From: Orobanche coerulescens
Lineage: Eukaryota; Streptophyta; Magnoliopsida; Lamiales; Orobanchaceae
Length of the DNA: 64,000 nt
Direction: 5' to 3'
Assembly: GCA_033398695.1 (NCBI GenBank)
Contig: CM065814.1
Location: forward strand, 78,820,358 to 78,884,357
Positions 32,145-42,451 of the stretch are shown here, one piece after another; within the stretch, counting starts at the first letter, position 1, and each line of letters opens with the position of its first letter. A program made the translations under genes and the position numbers. The notes beneath the pieces were generated by a model that saw only the letters and a list, made by a program, of their open reading frames with translations, made no database searches and had not been told where the DNA came from.

Positions 32145-34301
32145 ATGAGAAAACTCGGTAACGAAGGCTTACTACCTTTGGACACCGAGCTCGAGCGCAC
32201 GCTAAGAAGGAACAAAAAGGAGAAAAGAGAACTGCAGACGGCGGTCATCATGGCCGAGAATATTGAAATCCAAGGAGGAGACAACCAAGTGCGGCAAGTT
32301 CAACCGGAACTCGCTCTCCGAGATTATGCCATGCCGCAGGTCAACGCTAATTTTTCGGGAATTCGGCGTCCCACTATCCAAGCAAATAACTTTGAGATCA
32401 AGCCCGCCATTATTCAGATGGTGCAGGCGAGCCCATTCTGTGGATTGCCGAAGGACGACCCGAATGCCCACATTGCGTCTTTCCTTGAGATATGCGATAC
32501 TTTCAAAACTAATGGTGTCACCGACGATGCCATCCGATTGAGGCTTTTCCCTTTCTCTTTGAGGGATAAAGCAAAGTTTTGGTTAAATTCCCTATCGCCG
32601 GGGTCGATTACAACATGGGAGAGGTTAGCGCAAGCCTTCCTTGCCAAATTTTTCCCACCAGCTAAGACGGCGAGGTTGAGAAATGAAATAACCACTTTTG
32701 CCCAGTTCGATATGGAATCGCTCCACGAGGCGTGGGGGCGATATAAAGAATTACTACGAAGATGCCCTCATCACGGTATTCCTGATTGGCTTCAGCTTCA
32801 TACGTTTTATGGTGGTTTGAGTGCTTCTACACGCACTTTAGTGGATGCGGCCTCCGGTGGGACATTCATGGCAAAATCTATGGCCGAGGCACACGTGCTT
32901 TTGGAAGATATGGCCGAAAACGCATACCAATGGCCATCAGAAAGATTGACACCGAAAAGAGTAATGGAAGTTTCAAGCAATGACCCGATCTCCACCTTGA
33001 CAGCTCAAGCCGCCGCTTTGACACAACAGCTCCAGACATTTTCGCACGCACCAGCCACCGTTACCATTGAGACATGTAATTGGTGTAACGGATCACACCC
33101 GAGCGCGGAGTGTCAATTTGGAAATCCGTTCGAGCAAAATCAGATGGAGCAGGCTCAATTCGTAGGAAATGGGAATCGACCGAATAACCCGTACTCCAAT
33201 ACTTATAATCCGGGGTGGCGCAATCATCCCAACTTTTCATGGAGAAATGGACAGAACGCACACCAGCCCCCTTTCGCCCAGAATCAACAGCAGCCCCCTT
33301 CCGCTCCCAAAGTGTCTCTCGAGGAAGCGCTTGCAAAATTGGCGGCAAATACGAGTCAATTTATGACTCGGACGGAAGCTACACTACAAAATCATTCTGC
33401 TTCCATTCGGAATTTGGAGGTCCAGCTGGGCCAAATCACTAATGTGTTGACAGCTCGTCCGGAGGGAGCATTGCCGAGTACAACAGAGACTAATCCTAGA
33501 GAGAGTCTAAACGCAGTTAGCTTGAGAAGCGGGAGAGAGTTGCTGGATCAACCGGAGCTGGGTAAAGAGAAGAAAGTGATTGAGGAAGAGATGGATTTAA
33601 AGCCAGAGGAGTCAAAGGATGTGAAGCCGGATAACTTGAAGACATGTGTTCCCCCCGTTCCGTTTCCGCAGAGACTACAGCAAAGAAGGGCGGACAAACA
33701 ATTTTCTAAATTCCTTGATGTGTTCAAAAAGCTTCACATAAATATTCCGTTCGCCGACGAATTGGAGCAGATGCCGAGTTATGTCAAATTTATGAAAGAG
33801 ATATTATCGAAGAAGAGAAAGCTTGAGGAGTTTGAAACGGTCACTTTGACAGAGGAGTGTAGTGCAATCCTTCAAAAGAAGCTCCCACCTAAATTGAAAG
33901 ATCCGGGAAGCTTCAACATACCTTGCACCATGGGGAATCTTTCATTTAATAAGGCACTATGCGATCTTGGTGCAAGTATCAACCTCATGCCTCTGTCGAT
34001 TTTTCAAAAGCTGAATATTGGGGAAGCCAAGCCAACCACAGTCTCATTACAATTGGCGGATCGATCGATAAAGTATCCGAGGGGAGTGATCGAGGATGTT
34101 TTAGTTAAAGTCGATAAGTTCATCTTTCCGGCCGATTTCATCGTACTAGACATGGAGGAAGATGAAAATATTCCGATCATCTTGGGACGACCATTTCTAG
34201 CGACGGGCCGCACCCTTATAGACGTGGAAAAGGGAGTTAACTCGAGGGTCCAAGGCAGGCAAGTTACTTTTCAAGTGTTCAAATCGTTCCCATGTCCCTA
34301 A
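32145..34301 (+). CDS. gag-pro: Gag-protease polyprotein of D, intact
   Basis: It has 718 codons without interruption. The gag domain is at residues about 95-235 (KFWLNSL, LAKFFPP, RRCPHHG). The zinc knuckle CX2CX3HX4C is near residue 310 ([13 protein letters not shown]). A Gln/Pro-rich linker and a helical stretch ([15 protein letters not shown], near 390) follow. The aspartic protease lies at about 600-710 with DLGAS as catalytic segment and ILGRPFLATGRT near the C-terminus. The start at 32145 (MRKLGNEG) is the first ATG after the leader and matches E1. It makes particles and cleaves itself, as known for Ty3-like gag-pro; the polymerase must come from elsewhere. A further acidic frame (34292-34699) continues in another phase. 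Confidence 0.9.
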   Translation: MRKLGNEGLLPLDTELERTLRRNKKEKRELQTAVIMAENIEIQGGDNQVRQVQPELALRDYAMPQVNANFSGIRRPTIQANNFEIKPAIIQMVQASPFCGLPKDDPNAHIASFLEICDTFKTNGVTDDAIRLRLFPFSLRDKAKFWLNSLSPGSITTWERLAQAFLAKFFPPAKTARLRNEITTFAQFDMESLHEAWGRYKELLRRCPHHGIPDWLQLHTFYGGLSASTRTLVDAASGGTFMAKSMAEAHVLLEDMAENAYQWPSERLTPKRVMEVSSNDPISTLTAQAAALTQQLQTFSHAPATVTIETCNWCNGSHPSAECQFGNPFEQNQMEQAQFVGNGNRPNNPYSNTYNPGWRNHPNFSWRNGQNAHQPPFAQNQQQPPSAPKVSLEEALAKLAANTSQFMTRTEATLQNHSASIRNLEVQLGQITNVLTARPEGALPSTTETNPRESLNAVSLRSGRELLDQPELGKEKKVIEEEMDLKPEESKDVKPDNLKTCVPPVPFPQRLQQRRADKQFSKFLDVFKKLHINIPFADELEQMPSYVKFMKEILSKKRKLEEFETVTLTEECSAILQKKLPPKLKDPGSFNIPCTMGNLSFNKALCDLGASINLMPLSIFQKLNIGEAKPTTVSLQLADRSIKYPRGVIEDVLVKVDKFIFPADFIVLDMEEDENIPIILGRPFLATGRTLIDVEKGVNSRVQGRQVTFQVFKSFPCP

Positions 34302-34699
34302 GTCTTGATAAAGAGTCTCAAATTGAAAGTGTGGATGTTGTTGAAAGAGGAAAGCACCGAAAACATCGTCGGTGGAAAAATTCAGATTTTGTGTTGAATG
34401 GCCCAAGTTTTAAGAAGGATGTTGAACGAGTGGCATTCCTCGAGCATGAGGAAAAATCTGCTGCAGTCGTGAGTTCGTTGGCGAAGGAGGAGAGTGACCT
34501 GAGAGCCAAGCGGACAATTAGTCATGGAGAAATCGGGTGTTTCGGAAAATTTTTCAAGTCGAAACCTTTTCACAAACAACATTTGATGACCGAACCGATA
34601 CTCGAACCACTGATGACCAATGGTCATAATTTTAACCAAAATATAAACGGTTCGATGAACGGGGCGGAAGCCAAATGGAGTTTGCGAAAAGCGAACTAA
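34292..34699 (+). pseudogene. Tail segment after protease in D
   Basis: This 135-codon frame overlaps the end of gag-pro and matches the C-terminal tail that E1 carries in frame with protease (HRKHRRWKNSD, EDVERVAF-like KKDVERVAFLEH). A frame change near 34295 separated it in D. No domain is recognised. It ends at KWSLRKAN, just before the GGGAGGCAACCC hairpin. Confidence 0.5.
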
Positions 34700-34742
34700 C
34701 GTTGTCCAATAGGTCCGGCTGAAGACTATAAACTTAGCGCTT

Positions 34743-34760
34743 CTCGGGAGGCAACCCGAG
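34743..34760 (+). other. Conserved GGGAGGCAACCC hairpin (D)
   Basis: CTCGGGAGGCAACCCGAG is identical to 2652-2669 and has a 6-bp stem. Confidence 0.5.
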
Positions 34761-34916
34761 TTCGTAGTTGTAGATTTTTGCATTTCTTTATTTTTCTTGT
34801 ATTCGTGATTCTTATTTTTCATCATTTTTGTGCTTCTATTTGCTTCTTCCTCCCGTTTTTAACGTCTTCTTTTCAAAATTTTGTGCAGGAAAGTCCCAGG
34901 GAAGAAACTGGAGTAT

Positions 34917-35137
34917 GAGCCGCGGCACAGTTGTTGTGAGCCGCGGCACACATCGATCGCAGGGGGAGGCAAAACCGACTGTACTTTGTGCCGCGGCACG
35001 GCATAAATGAGCCGCGGCACACTTGAGCAATGAGCCGCGGCACACGAAATCTGTGCCGCGGCACACGACAAAACGAGACACAGGTAAAAGGGACTGTACC
35101 TTGTGCCGCGGCACAGTTATTGTGAGCCGCGGCACAC
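34917..35137 (+). repeat. Internal palindrome array of D
   Basis: Eight G(A/T)GCCGCGGCAC units start at 34917, 34938, 34988, 35009, 35032, 35053, 35103 and 35124: spacings 21, 50, 21, 23, 21, 50, 21. All eight keep a perfect CCGCGG core. This is the cleanest copy of the 2 + 4 + 2 layout also seen in E1. ATATAAC follows at 35165. Confidence 0.92.
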
Positions 35138-35202
35138 TATACGGAATTTGAAAGGCCATGTAGCATATAACGAGCATTCGGCCGGCATTTCCAGGACTGA
35201 TT

Positions 35203-36683
35203 ATGGCGCGCACGAAGAAGTTGACCAAGCGTGCTAGGACCGAGTCATCCCCTACGAGAGGGGAGACCTCTCGGGGTCGGGCCGAGGCGGAGGGGCACCA
35301 ATTTTCGGACCCCGACATTCACAAAATATTCAACGAAAAGATCCGTCCACGACCACTCATTCCCGAGAGGGGTTTTACTCCAGCTCCTCAGGACGGGGAG
35401 TTGCTCACCATGATCGACGAGTTGGGATGGGCGGATTCTACACCTCCCGAGCCGGTCATCTCGATCGTCCAGAGTTTTACGCGGCCTTTCTGAAGCATAT
35501 CCGGCAGGCATTCGTTGCCATCTTTAGAGTCCGGACTCAGTCGACGTCAGGGGTCACGGTGGATTTCTCCCATTGCTATTCGGAGGCTTTTTGGGTTTCC
35601 GGTTGTGAGACGGCTATGACCGCGTGATGACCGGCCTCACTAAGGAGGCCCCGCTTGAGACGATTGCACGGCCGTACTGACCGGGAGCGGCGAGCCAGAG
35701 CTCATCCACTTTTCACTTGAAGCTCGCGCCTCGGCCGGCTCGGGCGAGCACAGCTTTACTTTATTTGCGCACGCGTGACCCCACCTCCCGTGATCCGTGC
35801 AGTTTTCTCTCCGCGCCGGATACTTTTGCTATCACCTCCGGCTGCGTTTGATGTGGCCCCCATTACGGTCCGATCTATCTTCGAGTATCCAGGGGGCCAA
35901 GACGGGTTGAAGCACCCCTCCCTCATCTGCGCTTTATGCCGTGATGGGCTGACGTGGTCAGTCGATGAGCCGATGCTTGCCCCACAGGCCCCGATCGACC
36001 ACCGCATCATATCGCACTTTGACCAGTGGGGCGGAGCGCCGGCACACGCTCGGGGGCGAGGATTTTTGCTCGAGGAGGCTCACGAGGGATCCCCCGAACC
36101 GCTTTTGTTGACGCACGGAGAGGCCGGCCCGCAGCCCGACAGAGCGAGGTTGGATGAGCTGTTTGATGGGCTGCGGGAGGATATGAGGAGAGAGAGAGAG
36201 GAGCTGAGAGAGGAGTTTAGGAGAGAGAGAGATGAGATGAGGAGAGAGAGAGAGAGCTGGATGGCTGCTATGCGGGAGGAGCAGCGGGCGGCGAGGGAGA
36301 GTGTTGTTGCTGCCGCCAGAGCCGAGATGAGAGAGCAGGCCCGCCGGGCCAGCCGACGAGCGGCTAGGCGTCTTGCTGCGAGGGATGCTTATCATCAGGA
36401 GCACCTCGCCGCATGGACGGCCCACATCATGCATCCCGACGGGCCATTTATTGCGCCCGCCCGGCCAGCCACACCACCCTCCTCACCGGACGATGCACAC
36501 GGCTCTGAGCATCGAGGGGAGTACTTGACCTTTTACTTTTCTTGCATTTCATTTTTGTCCATTGAGGTCAATGTACGTCCTAAGTTTGGGGGGGGGGGGG
36601 GGGATTTACTTTCAGTGCTACATTCATTGCTGTACTCTATTTTCTTGCTATACATTATTTCGTTGCACTATTTTTTTAGATAG
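35203..36683 (+). pseudogene. ORF2 of D, frameshifted
   Basis: This is the same accessory protein as in E1. The start ATG at 35203 lies 8 bases after the splice-like join (35194/35195). The open parts are 35203-35493 (N-terminus, Arg/Lys-rich, then KIRPRPLIPERG and MIDELGWA), and 35775-36683 (HPSLICALC, WGGAPAHARGRGF, then the Arg/Glu coiled coil about 36175-36370). The segment corresponding to the VTVDFS motif lies near 35560 in a third frame. Several one- or two-base deletions relative to E1 cause the breaks, and the C-terminal stop of E1 is lost. Confidence 0.65.
36588..36603 (+). other. G16 tract after ORF2 of D
   Basis: TAAGTTT followed by 16 G; counterpart of 5178-5188 and of the terminal polypurine tract at 37771-37787. 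Confidence 0.5.
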
Positions 36684-37787
36684 CCTTGCTTGTCTTAGTT
36701 TTTCTTTATTCGTGAATTTTCGTGCTTCTATTTTGTGTGATACTGATGTTACGACACTGTCTTTCTCTCTGAAGAAGCGGGCGAGTTCTAGTCGAGTTGT
36801 AGTCAGTTATTTCTGTTCTGCTTAGTATTCAATTAGGTCCGAAATTTTTCCTGATTGTAGAGGTCTTGGCAGATAAGAGACGATACATACTTGTTTAAAA
36901 TCCCCATCAATACGTTTGGCTACATTTTCCCGGATAGTGAGTCGTACTGTTTCTTCAGTCGTGTTAGCACTTAGTTTGAGTTTTGAGTCGGTCAGTTTTT
37001 CCCTAAAAGTCGAGATAAAGTGTTCTATGAAGGGAAGTCTAGTAACCGGGGGCATTCGCGTGACCCGTTGTTTACTCTCGCGTAAAACGACGACCCTGAT
37101 TAGATTAATGATTTAGTGATTTCACATGTGCCAATGATAGGAAGCCTAGTAACCGGGGGTATTCGCGTGACCCGCTGTTTACTCTCGCGTAAAACGGCAA
37201 CCTTGATTCGGACATGCGGAAATTATGTATTCGAGTTGTCTCTCCGCTGTAAACGGGAACTTAGTAACTAGAATCATCCATGTGCCCCATGAGTGTCTTT
37301 TACGTCAAACGGTTTCCGAATACATGAGAATAGAAGTTCCACCCTAGGATTATCCCGATGAAACATCCCGAGATCCTAACCTAGTGGTCGACTCGAATCA
37401 AATTTTTGAGCATATATATAAGGGGATACTGCCCGAGGTTTATTTATTATGAGACTCGTGAAAATTTGTGCCTTTAGACTGTGGAACGGGACGAACTAGC
37501 TGGTCTATTTTAGCCTTTCATATTGACGGTCGATTTGACTCATGTTTTGTTAATCTTTGAGCTGAGTTTTCTTCATGAACGAATGATTAGGACTGAATTT
37601 GATTACTTTGCGGAATCATTATTCTGAGTGCAGCTCGCTTTTATGACACTCATATTATTTAGAGAGAATGGCAGGATAGTATTGATTAGGTTGAACGCTA
37701 TGAGTTGCACGATGATTCACGACATTCTTTTATTGACTTTAATTCTTTTTGCTTGAGGACAAGCAAAGGCTTAAGTTTGGGGGTATT
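36604..37787 (+). other. D noncoding 3' region with three tandem units and polypurine tract
   Basis: No gene. Tandem units have AACC at 37044 and 37151 (107 bp) and a degenerate third at 37266. The polypurine tract TTAAGTTTGGGGGTATT is at 37771-37787, directly before the LTR. Confidence 0.75.
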
Positions 37788-39099
37788 TGTTAGGCGTATT
37801 TTTATACGCTTATTTATCATTATTTTGTAGTGTTTTGGTGAGTGAAATCATCTAAATGAGCTTTTAATGCCTTGATTTTGTATGATTGACAGAAATTGAA
37901 GTCCTGGGAGCTAAAACGAGGCAAAGCGGCGAAACGGCAAAATCGGGACGATGAGCCGCGGCGCGGAATCGAGCCGCGGCACGAAGACACCACCGAAGGG
38001 CGAGTAATATGTACTCTGTGCGGCACGGCCAGTGAGCCGCGGCACGTAAGAATTTATTTACGCCCGTGTATTCACTTTTGGCGATGTGCCGCGGCACAGG
38101 TTCAGTGAGCCGCGGCACACTTAGCGGGTTTGGTACGTCTGCGCGGATTCTGGGCCGTTTCGAAGCCAGCTTTCAACCGATTAATACGGACGCGATTTAT
38201 GGAGGTGCTGAGCTATAAATAGGGCTTAAGACCCTAAATTAATTATCTTGGAATCATTGAATCTAAACCTAGGAGAGCTTAAGCTTGGAGACAGAGAAGA
38301 GGAGGAAAGCGTAAGAATTCAAGGGCAGAAGGCGGGAGTCAAGAACGGAGGAATCCGAGCTTCATCTGCGTTTGAATTTTATGCTTTCTTATTTATTCTC
38401 TGTATTTTCGCTTTTAGTATGTCGCTAAAGCCCTAATCTAGGGTTTTGATGAAACCTTTGTTTTGACGAATTGATTGAGATTATCCAATTTATTACCTTT
38501 TTATTGAGTTTTCCCAATTATGTTTAATGCTTGCAATTATCTGGCCAATAGTTGTATTGATTTAATCATTCACTTCGAATCGGGAGAGGAGATTTGGTGA
38601 GGAACTATTGGTGAGGACCGTTTTATTCTGTGAGATAGGAATATACTCATAGAAACTACGTGGCCTTTAGGAGATTTCATGCTTTTTGCCTATCGACGAG
38701 ATAATTCACCTAGGGATAGAGTGCGTTAGTCGCCGTTAGATAAATCTATTGACCTCGGGAGAGGCGGTAGAATATATTAGCAATCTCCGCCTTCAATAAA
38801 TTGGGAAAATTATTTATTACGGATAATCAAGATTAAATTCGGATAAATTAAGGTGGATTCAGAACTCTAGACTTATTTATCATTTGATTCCTTTTATTCA
38901 AGCTATCGTGCTCTGTTTAGTCTTTTATTAATTCTTTTAGTTATTAATCCAAAAAAACCCAACTTCGATTGTTCAAATAAAATTGGAATACGAAAACGTC
39001 GGTAGTTAGAGATTCAATCCTCGTGGGAACGATACTCTACTTATCACTTTATTACTTGTAAACGATGACGTGCACTTGCGTGTAGGAAATATCGCAACA
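37788..39099 (+). repeat. 3' LTR of D
   Basis: 1312 bp, TGTTAGGCGT to GCAACA. Palindrome array at about 37952-38122, TATA box at 38213. The array differs from that in the 5' LTR by many small indels, while long stretches elsewhere (for example 38584-38810 versus 31497-31724) are almost identical. Confidence 0.93.
37952..38122 (+). repeat. Palindrome array in D 3' LTR
   Basis: GAGCCGCGGC units are at 37952 and 37972, then GTGCGGCACGGCC, GAGCCGCGGCACG near 38034, GTGCCGCGGCACAGG near 38086 and GAGCCGCGGCACAC near 38107. Confidence 0.8.
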
Positions 39100-39296
39100 C
39101 GAGACTATAATGCAACGTTTTCAGAATATGGGAGAACGTCGTGGACATTTATAACATGTATTATTCCTTTTGTTATGAATTACGGATGAAACGATAATAT
39201 TTATCTTTTGAGTATTATCTCTTTTGTTGGAATTTTTTTATTTTTTTTATCCTGCCCCCTTGATCGTGTAATCGTGGATCCGCCACTGGTTGTCAT

Positions 39297-39833
39297 GTTT
39301 TGTAGTAATAATGTTTGAGATTCTTTTCTCACATGATTAATACATGATGTGATGTTATTATATGTGATATAATAACCAACTCTACTATGTAGAACGTGAC
39401 TTCATAACACATATCACATTCTTGCAAAGAGGGCAGCCGTGAGTTTAGTGAGGAGGGGAAGAATAATTTTTCTTAAGTTATTTTTCATCTTAGAGTTGAA
39501 AGAAATTCAAGAAAAATTAAGAGAGAAAACATTCCTACAACACTTCCTAGCTGTGCTCTTCATAGAACGGAGTTTTGTAGATTTTTCCGGACAACTTCCG
39601 ACGCGTGTGAAGTAGAGGCTTCAAATTTTCGGTGCTTGGAACGAAGGGATTTCGTGTTCGGGATGGGGTTCGTGATCGTCATCCATATTTACGAAGATTT
39701 ATTTCAAAGGCTTCAAGGGTATGATCTTCATCTTCGTATTTATATTTTCGTATATACGTTACTTGTTCGATCCTGTTTGGGATTCGTTTTTATTTTCCGC
39801 TGCGTATTTCGTTTTAGTTTCGGAATCCCAACA
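39297..39833 (+). repeat. 5' LTR of copia B, part 2
   Basis: It continues the LTR after the hAT target duplication and ends AATCCCAACA. It matches 46228-46762. Confidence 0.9.
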
Positions 39834-39834
39834 G

Positions 39835-39846
39835 TGGTATCAGAGA
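39835..39846 (+). other. Primer binding site of copia B (initiator tRNA-Met)
   Basis: TGGTATCAGAG starts one base after the LTR, the usual copia match to the 3' end of initiator tRNA-Met. Confidence 0.85.
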
Positions 39847-41527
39847 GAGGTCAATGATACCGTATATACGATTATTTATGTATTTTGAATGCTTATGGAT
39901 GATGTTTATGATTTAGAATCATATTTGGTATAATCGTAGAATTTTAAATTGTTCGTTGTAGCATCACGTTTTTGAAAACGAGCCGAAAAACGAAGAAACG
40001 GTCGCCAAGGCGGTGGTCTGGCGGATCGCCTGGCCGCCCGTGCCGAAAGCATGCTCGGCCATGACTCGTTGACAGTCGCCGAGCAAGGCTCGGCTAGGCA
40101 GCCCTCGGGTTTTTTTGGCCCGATTTTGAATTGGGCCGCGGGCTGGGCCTTAAACCGGATTGTCCGGGACTCCATTTTATGTTTATATTTCATTGTAATT
40201 AATTCCCAAAATCTAATTGGATTTTAATTTGACTAAATTAATATTTGGAATATTTTTGAGTTAAGGGAAATAAATTAAACGAGAATATTATTTTTGGCCG
40301 GATTACTTCGAATGAATTAAAATGACGATTATTAGTATTAATTGAATTAATACCATTAAAATTGAATAGATTAATTTTATAATGATTGGATGAATATATT
40401 AATTGATTATTTAATTTTAATGCCACTTTATATTAATTGGATTAATATAGTAGAAATTGAATAGATTAATTTTATAGATTAATTGGATTAATTTATATTA
40501 AAATTAATTGTTTAATTTTATTGCCATTACATGTTGTATGGAATCCTTATTTGATGGTGATATAGCTCGTGGACTTTGTTTTTGGTTTGTTCGATTCAAT
40601 TGGGTTGTAAAGGCCGTTTTGAGCCTATTTATATTTACTAGAAAAATTTGTATAGGATACAATTTTTCAATGACATAATTATTATTTTGGGTATGACGAA
40701 GACCGAAGACAACCCACTGAGAAGACGAAGAATCAAAGACTGTATTTTTTTATTAGGTCATTCACTTGGCCCAGTACTTAGGAATTAGGTCCATGAGCTA
40801 TATGTTGGTAGTAACTAGGTTACTGTTTTCTGTTTTTCATTTTGAATGATTGACAAACCAACAAACGTGCGCATAAATGAATTAATGTGCAAAGTGTAAC
40901 ATTAATCGCGAAATTCTCCCGACAACAAACAGACTAAGTTTGAAAAAGGTTACGAGGTTTCCTACCCTCTATCAAACTCTTAGAAAATTGATACCCAAGC
41001 TAGTGTGCTATGCTTCCGAGTTATCGGGGTAGTACATTTGGTAGAGGTTGAAAAATTCTTGAGTGCATTATATGCCTTCGGTTGGTGATAAATTTCGCCC
41101 CTAGAAACCTGATAGGTTGCCGGGTGAGATTCAATAGTCAAACTCATAGACGTTGATGGTAAAAAACTTAGATAGTCTGGATTGCCAAGAAACCTGATAG
41201 GTTGAGGGGATGAAGACTAAGGGTAAAAGAAGATTAAATCATTCGTTAGACGGGTTGGTGTTAGACACCACTTTACATAAATTAATTGGAAAGAAACATG
41301 ATAGGTTGCGTCAGTTAAAATTTGTAAAGAACTTGATCACCACTAAGAAATCGATCTAATCATGATTTTCGGATTATAACATGGGAGTGTATAATTCCGA
41401 TAAAATTAGTGGGAGCCGAGACAAGAATTATACAAGCCCTTAAATTACATACTCGGTCATAATTAAACAGTCACTAATTTAATCTTGTCTAAATCTTTGC
41501 AGAAAACGAAACTGAATCTCTCTAAAA
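39847..41527 (+). other. Copia B long 5' leader
   Basis: 1.7 kb without a gene, long for a copia element. 40190-40530 is AT-rich. The phrase AAACCTGATAGGTTG (inverted arms AACCT/AGGTT) occurs at about 41105, 41190 and 41293 (last with one change). The same three motifs stand in the leader of B' (56039-56240). Confidence 0.7.
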
Positions 41528-42451
41528 ATGGCTAAAAACCCACTTGCAATACTACTTGAAAAGAATCTCCTAACTGGCCCCAACTTTGTTGACTGGTTGC
41601 GAAATCTGATGATTGTACTCAGTATGGAGTCTCTGGGATACATCTTGGAGGCGGACATTCTACCGACTCCAATCCGGACTAGGGGTAATAAGGAAGACAT
41701 TGACATCCATGAAAAATGGGTCAAGAATGACGTTCTAGTCCATGGCTTTATGATGGGCTCAATGATTAATGAGCTGCAGAGAGCGCACGATAAAATGACT
41801 TCTGCTAGGCAGATTCTCGCACACTTGACCGAACTTTATGGAGAGCACAGTAGGACTGCTAGATATGTGATATCGAAGCAGTTGTTCAGTGCTAGGATGA
41901 AAGAAGGAGAGAAAGTGGGAGACCACATCCTCAAGATGATCTCTATGATTGAGAGGCTCGAGGTGCTCAACTTTAATATGGATTTATCCCTTCAAATTGA
42001 TCTCATCCTTCAATCTCTCCCTCACTCTTTCACGCAGTTTGTAATGAATTTCAACTGTAATGAAATTTCATGCACATTAGCTGGGCTAATGAATAAACTG
42101 GTGATGGCGCAGTCTAACATGAAGACTAAACCGAGAGAGGCTGCTCTTGTGATTTCTTCTGGACCTCGGAGGTCCAAGAACAAGAAGAAAAAGACCTATG
42201 ACCAGTACAAACCCAAGAAAGGGGTGCAGAAAGGAAAGGGCAAGGCCCGAAAAGTTCAAAAGGTAGGCGGTCCAAAACCTACGGACAAATGCCTTGAATG
42301 CGGTGAGCTGGGCCACTGGCGAAGGACTTGTCCTAAGATTAATGTCGCATCAGGTACAGAACTTTTTGTTTTTGAAACTAATTGTTCCGCTACTGTGTAT
42401 TCTGCTTCATGGATTCTGGATTCAGGTGCCACTTCTCATATTGTACTATGA
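41528..42451 (+). CDS. gag: Copia B gag and protease start
   Basis: 307-codon frame from ATG (MAKNPLAILL). It is a UBN2-type copia gag: LTGPNFVDWLRNL near residue 17, then ARQILAHLTELYG and ERLEVLNFNMDLSLQIDLILQSLP. A Lys-rich linker precedes the zinc knuckle CLECGELGHWRRTC (CX2CX4HX4C) near residue 256. The aspartic protease motif WILDSGATSHI closes the frame near 42440, where a frameshift sends the rest of pol into the next frame. The gag itself appears complete. The B' copy has an almost identical frame at 56462-57385. Confidence 0.85.
   Translation: MAKNPLAILLEKNLLTGPNFVDWLRNLMIVLSMESLGYILEADILPTPIRTRGNKEDIDIHEKWVKNDVLVHGFMMGSMINELQRAHDKMTSARQILAHLTELYGEHSRTARYVISKQLFSARMKEGEKVGDHILKMISMIERLEVLNFNMDLSLQIDLILQSLPHSFTQFVMNFNCNEISCTLAGLMNKLVMAQSNMKTKPREAALVISSGPRRSKNKKKKTYDQYKPKKGVQKGKGKARKVQKVGGPKPTDKCLECGELGHWRRTCPKINVASGTELFVFETNCSATVYSASWILDSGATSHIVL

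Larger units (their letters stand above)
30698..39099 (+). mobile_element. D: complete gag-pro-ORF2 LTR retrotransposon
   Basis: It is 8402 bp long and flanked by CGAGA at 30693-30697 and 39100-39104. It has two LTRs (1305 and 1312 bp), a primer site matching the 3' end of plant tRNA-Asp, one intact gag-pro frame, a palindrome array, a damaged ORF2, a long 3' noncoding region and a polypurine tract. There is no RT, RNase H or integrase. It is the same family as E1 but lacks the 636-bp intron-like block. It would depend on a full-length relative for copying and integration. Confidence 0.93.
28397..39154 (+). pseudogene. hAT transposase (zf-TTF/DUF4371 type), split by element D
   Basis: This would be the DNA-cutting transposase. 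The start ATG is at 28397 (MERFFKRK). Domains: TTF-type zinc-finger region about 28530-28900 (YKFPQTN, FVTQWFDEYDWLEYS, DAAFCFHCYLF), DUF4371/RNase-H-like core about 28985-29700 (FSLMVDEARDVS, RGQGYDGASNMRG, YIHCFTHQLQLAL), and hAT dimerisation segment about 30525-30627 (LPVATSSVERAFSTMN). Stops occur near 28954, 28981, 29695 and 30625, with an early frame change near 28420. The last codons lie beyond element D, from 39101 to the TAA at 39152-39154, and read in phase with the codons ahead of the insertion. Confidence 0.9.
27465..39288 (+). mobile_element. hAT transposon, interrupted by element D
   Basis: The 8-bp target duplication GTTGTCAT is at 27457-27464 and 39289-39296; the undisturbed site is preserved in the 3' LTR of copia B at 46220-46227. 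The ends are short inverted repeats: CAGAGGCGGAT at 27465 and the complement of ATCCGCCACTG ending at 39288. Without element D it is about 3.4 kb and carries one transposase gene. Length, 8-bp duplication and CAG(A/T)GGCGGA ends are standard for the zf-TTF/DUF4371 group of plant hATs. Confidence 0.92.

Noticed and set aside
39636..39857. 73-codon frame repeated at 46565-46783
   Set aside because: Lies in both LTRs of copia B and runs into the primer site; no evidence for coding.
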